A DNA stretch of 64,000 nt from Nostoc sp. CHAB 5824 (GTDB lineage: Bacteria > Cyanobacteriota > Cyanobacteriia > Cyanobacteriales > Nostocaceae). The translations under genes and the position numbers were made by a program. Below the pieces are notes generated by a model. The model saw only the letters and a list, made by a program, of their open reading frames with translations, was not told where the DNA came from and searched no databases. Position 1 is the stretch's first letter. Every line of letters starts with the position of its first letter. Location: contig NZ_JAIVFT010000011.1 of NCBI RefSeq assembly GCF_020829665.1, forward strand, positions 225,791-289,790. Direction: 5' to 3'. This document shows positions 10,093 through 19,225 of the stretch, in pieces.

Positions 10093-10650
10093 TTATCTGG
10101 AAGCTGTACCACCAACAGACATCATTCTCAATAAAGGCCAATTTAAATCTTTCTCGGAGATTTCAGTCACATCTAGAGGCCAATCAATATCAAAGAATGG
10201 GTCATCATAGCGTAAACCTCTCTCATATCCTGGCGTGTAAAATTCACCTACTTGATATACAACTTCAGTCTCATCTGTGAGTGCTTGATAGCCGTGAGCA
10301 AACATTTCTGGTACATACAAAGCACGGCGATTTTCTGGGGTTAGTTCTACACCGATATGTGATAAAAAGCTAGGAGATTCAGGACGCATATCAATAATTA
10401 CGTCATAGATTGCGCCTTTAGTACAGCGAATTAATTTTGTTTCTGCTGCTGGCAGAATTTGATAGTGCATTCCCCGGATAGTGCCTTTTTTGTAGTTAAA
10501 AGACAAGTTACACTGGGCAACTGTTGGTTTTAATCCGTGTGCTTGAAATTCTTGGGCGCAGAAAGACCGAGCAAAAAAACCACGGTGGTCTGGCTTTTCT
10601 TCTAAATCAATAATAAATGCGTCTTTGAGCGCGGTTTCGGTGAAAATCAT
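10093..10650 (-). CDS. rfbC: dTDP-4-dehydrorhamnose 3,5-epimerase family
   Basis: A cupin-type sugar-nucleotide epimerase (RmlC/RfbC). Family landmarks are FARSFCAQEF near the start, KGTIRGMHYQ with the catalytic histidine, DVIIDMRPESPSF, and the later FAHGYQALTDETEVVYQV and YDDPFFDIDWP. The length of 185 aa is normal. In a cluster that also carries an RfbF-type cytidylyltransferase and a C-methyltransferase, it may act on a CDP- or dTDP-4-keto-6-deoxy sugar rather than in plain rhamnose synthesis, because rmlA, rmlB and rmlD are not seen in this window. Confidence 0.9.
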   Translation of the reverse strand: MIFTETALKDAFIIDLEEKPDHRGFFARSFCAQEFQAHGLKPTVAQCNLSFNYKKGTIRGMHYQILPAAETKLIRCTKGAIYDVIIDMRPESPSFLSHIGVELTPENRRALYVPEMFAHGYQALTDETEVVYQVGEFYTPGYERGLRYDDPFFDIDWPLDVTEISEKDLNWPLLRMMSVGGTASR

Positions 10651-10760
10651 GTGATTAGTTTGAGATGAATGTTGACTACAGAAAATATTTGCTAACTGTT
10701 TAATGCTTGCGCCAGAAAATAACAGTCATGAACGTGGATTTAATAACTTACAAAAGGTTT

Positions 10761-11612
10761 CTAAGTCGGAACTTCAATTGCATTTGATGCACAACGTAAC
10801 TCTGCTCTGGGATAAGTATCATCCCAATATTGGGTGCAGAGGTCTGGTCGTTCGGGGGGGTTGGCGGTGTAACAAAAGAATAGTGCTGACCGTTCTTCTG
10901 CGCGGACTGTGCCGTGATGCAAAGCATTTTTCGTATCTACAAGAATGACTGTACCTGCTGGGCCTGGACAGGATTTCCAAGCTGATTTGGGGATGACTGG
11001 TTTTACTTCTTCATCATCGATACCCATATAACCTGACTTCCAAAGTTTGTAATAAAGTTGAAAATATTTCCAACTAAATAAGGGTGTTAAAGAGCGGGGA
11101 ATATATTCAAAAGGCCCAGTTTTTTCTTCTACATCATTCAAGTAAATAAAGATTTTGATAATGCGACGGTCTTCTGCATCGCTATGCCATAGCAGCGTCC
11201 CAAACTGATGTCTACTAGGAAAATCTTTGCGTAAATGTACACCATGAAAAGCAATAGGAAGACCGATATAATTTTCAATGATGTTGACTAGTCTTTTCTC
11301 AAGCCCCCAAGCATAAAATTCTGGTAACCCTGTAACTGTGGAAATTTGCGGTAACTTTTCATCTAGATGGTCGTTGTTGGGATTTTCCATCTGAGACAAT
11401 TGATGGTAAGCAGCTTTAAGGAGTTCTGAGGTAGAATTTAATCCTAAATCTGCCAGTGTTGTGACGCAAACGCCGTCTTTTTGGAGAGCATTAAGGATGT
11501 TGCGATCGCTTTCTTCCAATGCTGGCAGATTTCTGCTATGCTTCCAACGGGCTACGTAATATTCAACGTCAGAAGCCAGTGTAAATATTTTGCGTTTAAT
11601 TGCACTAAACAT
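10761..11612 (-). CDS. Phytanoyl-CoA dioxygenase-like oxygenase
   Basis: A putative Fe(II)/2-oxoglutarate-dependent oxygenase. The metal triad can be read as H and D in LLWHSDAEDRRIIKIFIYLN and a distal H in NALHHGTVRAEERSALFFCY, whose arginine would bind 2-oxoglutarate. The length (283 aa) fits the PhyH family. Its place between rfbC and the family 2 glycosyltransferases suggests hydroxylation or other oxidation of a sugar or of a decorating group. The substrate is not predictable. Confidence 0.8.
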   Translation of the reverse strand: MFSAIKRKIFTLASDVEYYVARWKHSRNLPALEESDRNILNALQKDGVCVTTLADLGLNSTSELLKAAYHQLSQMENPNNDHLDEKLPQISTVTGLPEFYAWGLEKRLVNIIENYIGLPIAFHGVHLRKDFPSRHQFGTLLWHSDAEDRRIIKIFIYLNDVEEKTGPFEYIPRSLTPLFSWKYFQLYYKLWKSGYMGIDDEEVKPVIPKSAWKSCPGPAGTVILVDTKNALHHGTVRAEERSALFFCYTANPPERPDLCTQYWDDTYPRAELRCASNAIEVPT

Positions 11613-11661
11613 GTCTAAATTCCTTCTATGTTCGATGTATATTTATCAGTAATTTAGTATT

Positions 11662-12714
11662 TTATGGCTTATAGCTTCGTATTTCGTGAGTAGTAGCTTC
11701 GCGTGATTCTGCTAACCCAAATTCTTTAGAAACTATTACATCCAAAGCACACAAGCTAACTAAAGCCAAAAATGGAACTACTGTCTTAATAGCAGACATA
11801 GGCCATCTTCTTAAAGCACCCAAGAAAACTTTCAAATTAACTTCTTTACCGTTCTGCAACAACATCCGTCTGCAAAATTGCTTAGAATACCCATTTTCTT
11901 CCAGTTTCAAAATCACTTCGGGTATGTGTTTGTATTGCATTAACAGTGCAGACTTTGGTTCTTTCTGCCAATAACTCACACCAACAACACATTCTAAATA
12001 AGTCTCTTTAGTGACAATTACATTGCCATTAGCAGCACAATACCCAGCTAAATATGCTAAAGATATCCAGTTATTCTCAGCATCTTGCCAATCTTGCAAA
12101 GCGCATTTTACTAGGTCGGTGCGGTAGACTGTAGCAGTCAGAAAAATAACTGCGCCGACACTTTTTGAGAAACAATGCTCAAATATAGCTTTACCATCAC
12201 CATCGCCATCTTCACTATCTATATCAAACCAACGATTACCAACAATTGTTGGTGGATGAACTGGTTCGCCAGTAATTTGGTTCCGTCCGGAAAAGTTGAG
12301 GAACAATAATGATAAATCTTCATGCTGCTTGAGTTTGTTAATCACATAAGCAATTGCTCTATCTTGAATTGGGTCATCATCACCAATTGTCCAAACATAT
12401 TTTGTTGTTGTAGAATTTAGACAATACATAATATTTTTGACTACGCCTAAATTATTTAAATTTTTATTTGATTGAAATGTGATATTGCTAAGTATGGCTT
12501 GCCATTTTTGTATGATTTCCTGAGTATGGTCTGTTGAACAATTATCAGAAACTAAAATTTCACAATCATCTTCAAAACCTTTAATAGCTTGAGCTAACCA
12601 TGCTAACTGTTTATCAAGTAATTCAGCACGATTATAAGTGGGTATGGCAATAGTCAGTAATTTTTGCATAGGAATAGATAGTAATGAAATTGGGATATAA
12701 TTGGTCATTGTCAA
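11662..12714 (-). CDS. Glycosyltransferase family 2 (paralogue 1)
   Basis: An inverting GT-A enzyme. The fold is clear from LLTIAIPTYNRAELLDKQL at the N-terminus, EILVSDNCSTDHTQEII, and the metal-binding region WTIGDDDPIQD. A more proximal start at MQKLLTIAIP is possible, because residues 1-16 add only a short extension. It is a close paralogue of the next gene upstream, which shares the same motifs and the C-terminal GALRRWPM segment, so the pair arose by tandem duplication. A weakly hydrophobic C-terminus may touch the membrane. It probably transfers one sugar of the repeat unit. Confidence 0.88.
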   Translation of the reverse strand: MTMTNYIPISLLSIPMQKLLTIAIPTYNRAELLDKQLAWLAQAIKGFEDDCEILVSDNCSTDHTQEIIQKWQAILSNITFQSNKNLNNLGVVKNIMYCLNSTTTKYVWTIGDDDPIQDRAIAYVINKLKQHEDLSLLFLNFSGRNQITGEPVHPPTIVGNRWFDIDSEDGDGDGKAIFEHCFSKSVGAVIFLTATVYRTDLVKCALQDWQDAENNWISLAYLAGYCAANGNVIVTKETYLECVVGVSYWQKEPKSALLMQYKHIPEVILKLEENGYSKQFCRRMLLQNGKEVNLKVFLGALRRWPMSAIKTVVPFLALVSLCALDVIVSKEFGLAESREATTHEIRSYKP

Positions 12715-12758
12715 GACTTAGGATTAACAATAAAGTACTTGACAATTAATACACTAAA

Positions 12759-13712
12759 TTACAGGCTATTTTCTAGCTGCTTGGGTGGAAAAAGAATTGC
12801 CCAAGCTGATATACTTAACAAACGTAAGTAAGGAATAAATATCTTTATTGTCAATAAAGGCCAACGTTTTAAAGCACCTAATAAAATTTTCAAATCAGTT
12901 TTTTGTTGGAAATTCTGCCAAATCATTTCTTGACAAAATTTCTGAGGATATCCTGTCCCTAGTAGTTTTATATAAACTTCAGGTATGTAGGCATATCGCA
13001 TTCTGAAGTTCCATGTTGGGTCAAGATCCAAAAGACTAGCACCCATCGTACATTCTAAATAAATGTCTTTAGTAACAATGACACTTCCATGAGCAGCACA
13101 AAACCCAGTCCAATATGCTTGAGACGCCCAATTACTAGTAGCAGATGGCCAACTTTGTACAGCGCGTTGTACTAAATCTGTTCGATAAATTGCTGCTGAT
13201 ATAAAAAGTACACCACCAAAATTTTCGTTCAGATAACTTTGAAATACAGCTTTTCCATCAACTGTTGGCTCGTCATTATGACTATTCAACCAGCGTTCTA
13301 CAACAAGTTGACCTGTTCGTTTTTGGCGACCAGAGAAGTTTAAAAACATTAGCGCTAAATCTGAATGCTTTTTTAGTGTTATTAACACATAATCTAGGGT
13401 TCTGTCTTGAATTGGATCGTCATCACCAATTGTCCAAACATATTTACTGGTTGGCGTTTTTAAGCAACAAGCAATATTACCCATTACGCCGACATTTCCG
13501 CTATTTTTATTTGACGTAAATGTAACATTACTGAGAATTAGCTGCCACTTTTTAATTATTTCTTGGGTATTATCTGTAGAACAGTTATCAGAAATAAAGA
13601 TTTCGCAGTCAGACTCAAACCCTTTAATAGCTTTAGCTAACCAAGTAAGTTGTTTATCTAAAAGCTGGGCACGATTGAATGTAGGAATGGCGATGGTTAG
13701 CAGTTTATTCAT
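12759..13712 (-). CDS. Glycosyltransferase family 2 (paralogue 2)
   Basis: An inverting GT-A glycosyltransferase starting MNKLLTIAIPTFNRAQLLD, with EIFISDNCSTDNTQEII and WTIGDDDPIQDR as donor/metal-binding region. It is 317 aa and strongly similar along its length to its neighbour downstream, including GALKRWPLLTIK near the C-terminus. The two probably use different acceptors after duplication. The gene is part of the minus-strand polysaccharide operon; a 247 bp gap separates it from the methyltransferase gene upstream. Confidence 0.88.
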   Translation of the reverse strand: MNKLLTIAIPTFNRAQLLDKQLTWLAKAIKGFESDCEIFISDNCSTDNTQEIIKKWQLILSNVTFTSNKNSGNVGVMGNIACCLKTPTSKYVWTIGDDDPIQDRTLDYVLITLKKHSDLALMFLNFSGRQKRTGQLVVERWLNSHNDEPTVDGKAVFQSYLNENFGGVLFISAAIYRTDLVQRAVQSWPSATSNWASQAYWTGFCAAHGSVIVTKDIYLECTMGASLLDLDPTWNFRMRYAYIPEVYIKLLGTGYPQKFCQEMIWQNFQQKTDLKILLGALKRWPLLTIKIFIPYLRLLSISAWAILFPPKQLENSL

Positions 13713-13959
13713 ATTAAGCTCTAATTTGTAGTTAAAAAGGTACTAACAGCAGCTTAGTAATTAATAAACTGCTTCCCGGTCTAACTTTTGTGGTTTGGCT
13801 GTCCAAATTTATAGTAGATACACCTTTTAATTAATATTTAGCGATTTCCAAAAAATAAATGGTTTGATATTCATTTAGAACTCACTTAAATATTACCTAT
13901 TATCACAATGACGCATAAAAATAGTAACAGTAGACAATTTCCTTGTTTGTAATTAGTAA

Positions 13960-15237
13960 TTACGACGCTATTAAAACTCTATCCGGAATAGGACATGGAT
14001 AAATTTTTACTTCAGGAATTGGCACTACAAACTGTCCACCCCACTCGCCAATAAATGCCATTTGTTCCATAATTTCTTCTTTGAGATTCCAAGGTAAAAT
14101 TAGGACGTAATCTGGTTTTGTTTCGCGTATCTTATCTGGTTCAAAGATGGGAATATGAGTACCAGGTAAAAATAAGCCCTGCTTGTAAGGATTGCAGTCT
14201 ACTGTGTAATCGATAAAATCTTTACCAATCCCACAGTAATTGAGCAATGTATTGCCTTTAGCAGGTGCGCCATAACCAGCGATTGATTTCCCTTCTGCTT
14301 TAGCCGTCAAGAGAAAATTTAATAGCTTGTACTTTGTTTCTTTGACTTTTTCTGCAAATGTAATGTAAGTCTCTATCTGATGCAGTCCAGCGGCGATTTC
14401 TTTTGCTTTCAAATGGCTAACGCGTTCACTAATGCTGTGATTATCAGCATCGTCATGTTTGGCATAAATTCTTAGTGAACCGCCATGAGTTGGTAATTCC
14501 TCTACGTCAAAAAGTTGCAAGTTGTGTGCTGCAAAGATTTTTTCGATAGTCAGGAATGAGAAATAAGAAAAATGCTCGTGATAAATAGTATCAAACTGAT
14601 TTTCTTGAATAAGTTGCAAAATATGAGGAAACTCCATCGTCAAAATGCCATTGGGTTTGAGGATGAGTTTCATTCCAGCAATGAAATCGTTTAGATCCGG
14701 TACATGAGCTAAAACATTGTTACCTATTAAAAGGTCAGCTAGTTTTCCTTGTTTCACGAGTTCTTTGGCAGTTTCAACTCCAAAAAACTTGTTGATACTA
14801 GGAATGCCTCTGGCTTCAGCAACCTTGGCTATATTTGCTGCTGGTTCTATTCCTAAAACGGGGATTCCCTTTTCTAAAAAATATTGCAGTAGGTAGCCGT
14901 CGTTACTAGCGATTTCAATAACTTGATTATCATGATTCAAGTCAAGCTTTTCTACCATCATATCAGTGTAAGTTTTGGCATGTTTTAGCCAACTTACTGA
15001 GTATGAAGAAAAATAAGCATAGTCGCTGAAAATATGATCTGGAGTTTCAAACTGTTCTAATTGGACTAACAGAGTGTCTTCAGATACATAAGCGTGGAGA
15101 GGATAAAATTTTTCTGCATTATTTAGCTGTTCTGCTCTAAGATAAGCATTGGCTAAAGGTGACATTCCTAAATCAATAAAGGTTTGATGCAGAGGTTGAC
15201 CACTGAAACGACATTTTGCGATCGCCATAAATTTCAA
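13960..15237 (-). CDS. Sugar C-methyltransferase (class I SAM, three-domain)
   Basis: Matches the TylC3/NovU-type layout: an N-terminal small domain with DLGMSPLANAYL, a central SAM-binding domain (VIEIASNDGYLLQYFLEKG, about 100-118), and a C-terminal C-methyltransferase domain (SIAGYGAPAKGNTLLNYCGI; CNPYKQGLFLPGTHIPI). The N-terminal zinc motif normally reads C-x2-C; here it is CRFSG, so the second cysteine is a serine. 425 aa is usual. It would add a methyl group to a 4-keto-deoxy sugar nucleotide, consistent with rfbF, rfbC and the epimerase nearby. Confidence 0.85.
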   Translation of the reverse strand: MKFMAIAKCRFSGQPLHQTFIDLGMSPLANAYLRAEQLNNAEKFYPLHAYVSEDTLLVQLEQFETPDHIFSDYAYFSSYSVSWLKHAKTYTDMMVEKLDLNHDNQVIEIASNDGYLLQYFLEKGIPVLGIEPAANIAKVAEARGIPSINKFFGVETAKELVKQGKLADLLIGNNVLAHVPDLNDFIAGMKLILKPNGILTMEFPHILQLIQENQFDTIYHEHFSYFSFLTIEKIFAAHNLQLFDVEELPTHGGSLRIYAKHDDADNHSISERVSHLKAKEIAAGLHQIETYITFAEKVKETKYKLLNFLLTAKAEGKSIAGYGAPAKGNTLLNYCGIGKDFIDYTVDCNPYKQGLFLPGTHIPIFEPDKIRETKPDYVLILPWNLKEEIMEQMAFIGEWGGQFVVPIPEVKIYPCPIPDRVLIAS

Positions 15238-15338
15238 CTCACTAATTGCAAATAATTTGATAGATGGGATAAGTCCGAATCAACACTATTTGATTCGGAA
15301 GCTTAGATTATTTATTCGCTGGTGTTAGGCTACTCTAA

Positions 15339-16367
15339 CTACTTTTTATTCCAGAAAAAGTCTTTGTCAATTTGCTCGGTACGAATCAAATACTCTAGCT
15401 GTTTTAAGCGGGTAAATCCTCTAAACAAGAAAGTATCTTCAGCCATGTGTATTTGACTGAATAAATCAAATAGTTGCTGGGCACCAAGTCGGGCATTCCA
15501 ATCACACTTAAATCCAGGTAGGATTGTGTTGATTTTCTCGAAGGATACGCGATAGCTGCGGTTATCTGAGCCGTTGTCACCAAAGGACAATTTACAATCT
15601 GGGAAAACATCAGCAATAATTTCCGCGATTTCTTTGACGCGATAGTTGTTTGCTGTATCTCCCACGTTGAAGATTTGGTTATGAACAATGTCCCGTGGTG
15701 CTTCCAAAGTGCAGACTATTGCTTTGCAAATATCCAGTGCGTGGACTAATGGCCGCCAGGGTGTACCATCACTGGTCATTTTGATTTGTTTGCTAGTCCA
15801 TGCCAACCCTGCTAAGTTGTTTAAAACAATATCAAAACGCATCCTGGGAGAAGCACCAAAGGCAGTGGCATTCCGCATAAAGGTGGGAGAGAAGTCATCG
15901 TCAGCGAGTGGTCTGACATCTCTTTCTACAAGAGTTTTGCATTCTGCGTAGGCTGTTTGAGGATTAACTGGGGATTCTTCTGTGACATCACCTGCGGTAG
16001 CAACACCGTAGACGCTGCACGAAGACATATATACAAACCGGCGCACACCCATAGCCTTAGCTAGGCTAGCTAGACGAACTGAACCTACATGATTAATTTC
16101 GTAGGTAATATTAGGTGCTAATTGTCCGGCTGGGTCGTTGGAGAGTTCCGCCATGTGAACTATTGCTTCAACACCTTCCAAATCATCAGGGGTGATGTTG
16201 CGGATATCTTTGTTGAGGGTTTTGGGTGTCACCCCATTAGCGTTATACAGCCAACCAACTTTATAGAAACCAGTGTCTAGACCGATAACTTCATGTCCCC
16301 GTTCAATTAACAGAGGCGGTAATAACGAACCAAGATAGCCTTCTGTTCCAGTTACTAATATTTTCAT
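15339..16367 (-). CDS. NAD-dependent epimerase/dehydratase (extended SDR)
   Basis: An extended short-chain dehydrogenase acting on nucleotide sugars. The nucleotide motif is VTGTEGYLGSLLPP at the N-terminus (TGxxGxxG), the catalytic YxxxK is in QTAYAECKTLVE, and SSCSVYG holds the active-site serine/threonine region. 342 aa is normal. It probably reduces or epimerises the keto-sugar handled by the neighbouring C-methyltransferase and RfbC-like enzyme. The start ATG is the first residue of the Rossmann motif region (MKILVTG), which fits well. Confidence 0.88.
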   Translation of the reverse strand: MKILVTGTEGYLGSLLPPLLIERGHEVIGLDTGFYKVGWLYNANGVTPKTLNKDIRNITPDDLEGVEAIVHMAELSNDPAGQLAPNITYEINHVGSVRLASLAKAMGVRRFVYMSSCSVYGVATAGDVTEESPVNPQTAYAECKTLVERDVRPLADDDFSPTFMRNATAFGASPRMRFDIVLNNLAGLAWTSKQIKMTSDGTPWRPLVHALDICKAIVCTLEAPRDIVHNQIFNVGDTANNYRVKEIAEIIADVFPDCKLSFGDNGSDNRSYRVSFEKINTILPGFKCDWNARLGAQQLFDLFSQIHMAEDTFLFRGFTRLKQLEYLIRTEQIDKDFFWNKK

Positions 16368-16812
16368 TGTGGTTAATGCCTTTGTATTGATGAGTTAAAT
16401 TAGGGGCGCACAGATATTCGCCCTACTACGTGTTGCATCCAAGAGGGAACCGCTATATTTTTCGTTTATATGCAATAACTCGACTTCTCTCCTTTTAGGA
16501 GAGAGGTTTTGAATCTTGCTCCCCTTCCCTCTCTTACGAGGAGAGGGTTAGGGAGAGATAGGGAAGGGCTTGGGGGTTAGTTGGACTCAACCAAAACTAG
16601 ATGACTCGGCTAACAGTCATTACGTAGTTACTAAAACTTTTTGCCGACTTACCCATTGGGTAGCAGCACTCTATAGCGGTTCTTAATTGATGCACTATAC
16701 TTTTTCTTGTGGGATGAGTATCTTGTCCCTTGTATTTTCAGGTAGGCAAAGATGCCCACCATACAAGATTCATCCTTTAATTCAGCAGTTCCGGAAGTAA
16801 TAACTATGGTAT
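16368..16812. other. Intergenic region, no gene seen
   Basis: 445 bp between the epimerase gene and the oxidase gene. It includes GGGGCGCACAGATATTCGCCCC-like arms (about 16402-16425) and a repeat block at about 16490-16590 built from CTCTCC/GGAGAG stems. A plus-strand reading frame from 16752 runs antisense into the oxidase gene and is not considered real. Confidence 0.5.
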
Positions 16813-18027
16813 CTATGCAGTTACTGCACTATCTAGATGCGAAAGTTGGGGAATTTCTGCCACAAGCGCTTTACCGATTTCTAGAGAAGATGTGGCCGCA
16901 GGTGAAGGAGCATTGCAAACATGAATGGAGTTTTGACCGGATACTATCAAAAAGTCGTCTACAAGCTTACCATCGTTCATTAAGGCTTGAGCGCGGACTC
17001 CTGCATGGGTGGGAACTAAATCTTCTGCTTGGACTTCGGGAATTAATTTTTGCAAACTTCTGGTGAAGGCTGCTTTGCTAAAGGAACGAATGATTTCTTG
17101 GATGCCTTCATCAGCGTGTTTGGCTGCTAATTTCCAGAAACCAGGATAAGTGATAACTTCAACAAAATCGCGCAGGTCAAAGTCGGTTTTTTTGTACCCT
17201 TCGCGTTTGAGCGACAGAACGGCGTTTGGCCCTGCATGGACGCTACCATCAATCATCCGGGTAAAGTGAACACCCAGGAAGGGAAAGTCTGGATTGGGAA
17301 CTGGGTAAATTAGTGTCTTGACCAGATAACGTTTCTCTGGGGTGAGTTCGTAATATTCTCCCCGGAATGGAACAATTTTTGCTTGGGGTTCAACTTGACC
17401 TAATTTGGCGGTGCGATCGCTATGCAATCCAGTACAATTAATTACAAAGCGGGTTTCAAAGCTACCGTTGTTTGTTTGCAGTACCTGATTCTTACCACTT
17501 GGAGAGATTTTCAGAACTTTCGTATTGAGGTGTAAATCTCCACCCTGCTGTTGAATTAACTGGGCATATTTCAAACAGACTTGCTTGTAATTAACAATAC
17601 CAGTTGAGAATACCCGAAGTCCACCTACACATTTTACGTGAGGTTCAATTTCCCTGACTTCTTCGGGGCTGATTCTCTTGACTTCTATGCCATTGTCTAA
17701 GCCGCGTTTGTAGAGATTTTCTAAGCGTGGTAGCTCTTGTTCTTCAGTTGCAACAATTACCTTACCACAAACTTCATGCTCAATTCCATGCTCTTGACAA
17801 AATTCTACCATTGAGCGAGAACCGTCACGACAAAATTTAGCTTTGAAACTCCCTGGTTTGTAGTAAATACCAGAATGAATCACCCCGCTATTATTGCCGG
17901 TTTGATGAAATGCCCATTGACTCTCTTTTTCGAGTACTAAAATACGGGCATTGGGATAGCGTTTTCCTAAAGCCAACGCTGTAGAGAGTCCAACTATTCC
18001 CCCACCTATAATTGCAAAATCATACAT
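16813..18027 (-). CDS. lhgO: FAD-dependent oxidoreductase, L-2-hydroxyglutarate oxidase family
   Basis: A glycine-oxidase/GlpA-type flavoprotein. The FAD-binding motif FAIIGGGIVGLSTALALG is at residues 4-21, and the family-typical HQTGNNSGVIHSGIYYKPGS and PFRGEYYEL segments are present. 404 aa is the standard LhgO length. LhgO oxidises L-2-hydroxyglutarate to 2-oxoglutarate and reduces quinone. Its presence next to sugar genes and near a 2-oxoglutarate-type oxygenase may be meaningful, but it may equally oxidise a sugar-derived hydroxy acid. I rate the family call high and the physiological role low. Confidence 0.85.
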   Translation of the reverse strand: MYDFAIIGGGIVGLSTALALGKRYPNARILVLEKESQWAFHQTGNNSGVIHSGIYYKPGSFKAKFCRDGSRSMVEFCQEHGIEHEVCGKVIVATEEQELPRLENLYKRGLDNGIEVKRISPEEVREIEPHVKCVGGLRVFSTGIVNYKQVCLKYAQLIQQQGGDLHLNTKVLKISPSGKNQVLQTNNGSFETRFVINCTGLHSDRTAKLGQVEPQAKIVPFRGEYYELTPEKRYLVKTLIYPVPNPDFPFLGVHFTRMIDGSVHAGPNAVLSLKREGYKKTDFDLRDFVEVITYPGFWKLAAKHADEGIQEIIRSFSKAAFTRSLQKLIPEVQAEDLVPTHAGVRAQALMNDGKLVDDFLIVSGQNSIHVCNAPSPAATSSLEIGKALVAEIPQLSHLDSAVTA

Positions 18028-18086
18028 TAGTATTATTGTACTTGAAATTACAGTAAATCTATAAAGTTATTTGTCATTTGTTATTT

Positions 18087-18119
18087 AACTCCTGACTCCT
18101 AACTCCTAACTCCTAACTC
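18087..18119. repeat. Heptanucleotide tandem repeat (CTCCTAA)
   Basis: About four units of AACTCCT in a row, in the gap between the oxidase and rfbF genes. Short tandem heptamers like this are typical of heterocyst-forming cyanobacteria. Confidence 0.8.
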
Positions 18120-18124
18120 TTCTC

Positions 18125-18898
18125 TTACCATACCTTCCAAGGAGCTTGATTGTTTTTCCACAGCCCCTCTAGGTAGTTTTTATCGCGTAAAGTATCCATC
18201 GGTTGCCAAAATCCATCATGCTTGAAAGCAGATAACTGTTCCATATCAGCTAGCTTTTCTAATGGCTCTTGCTCCCACACGGTAGAGTCATCAGCAATTA
18301 AGTTGATTACTTCTGGTTCTAACACAAAATAACCGCCATTAATCCAAGCTCCATCACCTTCAGGTTTTTCCCGAAAGCTGGTAATTTTAGTTTGCTCATA
18401 TCCTAAAGAAATAGCACCAAAACGTCCGGCTGGTTGAACGGCTGTGAGTGTTCCTAAGCTATTTTGTTCTTTGTGAAACTTCACTAACTCGGTGATGTTA
18501 ATATTACTGACACCATCACCATAAGTAAAGCAAAAAGTCTCATTACCAAGATGTTCGCTGATTCGCTTTAAACGTCCGCCTGTCATTGTATTATCACCCG
18601 TATTTACTAAGGTGACGCGCCAGGGTTCGGCATAACCAGAATGCACGTTCATCTGGTTAAATCGCATATCAAAAGTAACATCTGACATGTGTAAGAAGTA
18701 ATTAGCAAAATACTCCTTAATTATGTAACCTTTGTAACCGCAACAAATAATGAAGTCATTAATGCCGTGAGCAGAGTAAGTTTTCATTATGTGCCAAAGG
18801 ATTGGCTTACCACCAATTTCAACCATCGGCTTTGGTCTGATACTGGTTTCTTCACTGAGGCGTGTACCAAGACCTCCAGCCAAAATCACCGCTTTCAT
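18125..18898 (-). CDS. rfbF: Glucose-1-phosphate cytidylyltransferase
   Basis: Makes CDP-glucose from CTP and glucose 1-phosphate, the first step to CDP-linked 3,6-dideoxy and related sugars. The nucleotidyltransferase signature MKAVILAGGLGTRLSEET and RPKPMVEIGGKPILWHIMK are at the N-terminus, and FCFTYGDGVS carries the metal-binding aspartate. I place the start at the ATG at 18898, giving 257 aa, the usual RfbF length, with GAGG 7 nt upstream. A longer frame to 19030 adds 44 residues with no homology. It is the first gene of the polysaccharide operon, so its upstream region (18899-19140) should hold the main promoter. Confidence 0.92.
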   Translation of the reverse strand: MKAVILAGGLGTRLSEETSIRPKPMVEIGGKPILWHIMKTYSAHGINDFIICCGYKGYIIKEYFANYFLHMSDVTFDMRFNQMNVHSGYAEPWRVTLVNTGDNTMTGGRLKRISEHLGNETFCFTYGDGVSNINITELVKFHKEQNSLGTLTAVQPAGRFGAISLGYEQTKITSFREKPEGDGAWINGGYFVLEPEVINLIADDSTVWEQEPLEKLADMEQLSAFKHDGFWQPMDTLRDKNYLEGLWKNNQAPWKVW

Positions 18899-19140
18899 GC
18901 AATTACCTCGGAGATTTGTAGGGATATGATTATTTGAATTTTTCGAGATGAAGAGGATGCACTTAGATGGAGAAAAATTGATTTCTGATTTCTTTTTCTC
19001 CGTCAATAATCTAACTATAATTTTCGGCAAAATTATGAAGGAAAGATAAATTAAAATCTTTTCTATATAAAAGCTCTATGAATATCTAGAAATAAAAGAA
19101 TAAATAACTCAATTAAAGAAAAATATCACCCATAAAAGAA

Positions 19141-19192
19141 CTAGGATTAGCGTCAGCTAACCCTAGTCAAGCTTGATTTTTTCAATCAAGCT
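19141..19192 (-). terminator. Tandem stem-loops after the kinase-TPR gene
   Basis: Two adjacent hairpins: CTAGGATTAG/CTAACCCTAG (19141-19166, one mismatch) and AGCTTGATT/AATCAAGCT with a TTTTC loop (19170-19192, perfect). They lie between the kinase-TPR stop codon and the rfbF promoter region and probably end the triad transcript. There is no clean U-run, so intrinsic termination is not certain. Confidence 0.45.
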
Positions 19193-19225
19193 AAATAATA
19201 TTTTAGTAACAAAAGTTACTTGTTT

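Noticed and set aside
15404..15688. Minus-strand frame of 94 codons inside the epimerase gene
   Set aside because: Alternative frame of the real gene, no recognised protein.
18899..19030. 44-residue N-terminal extension of RfbF
   Set aside because: The family starts at MKAVILAGG, which has its own GAGG ribosome binding site; extension has no homology.
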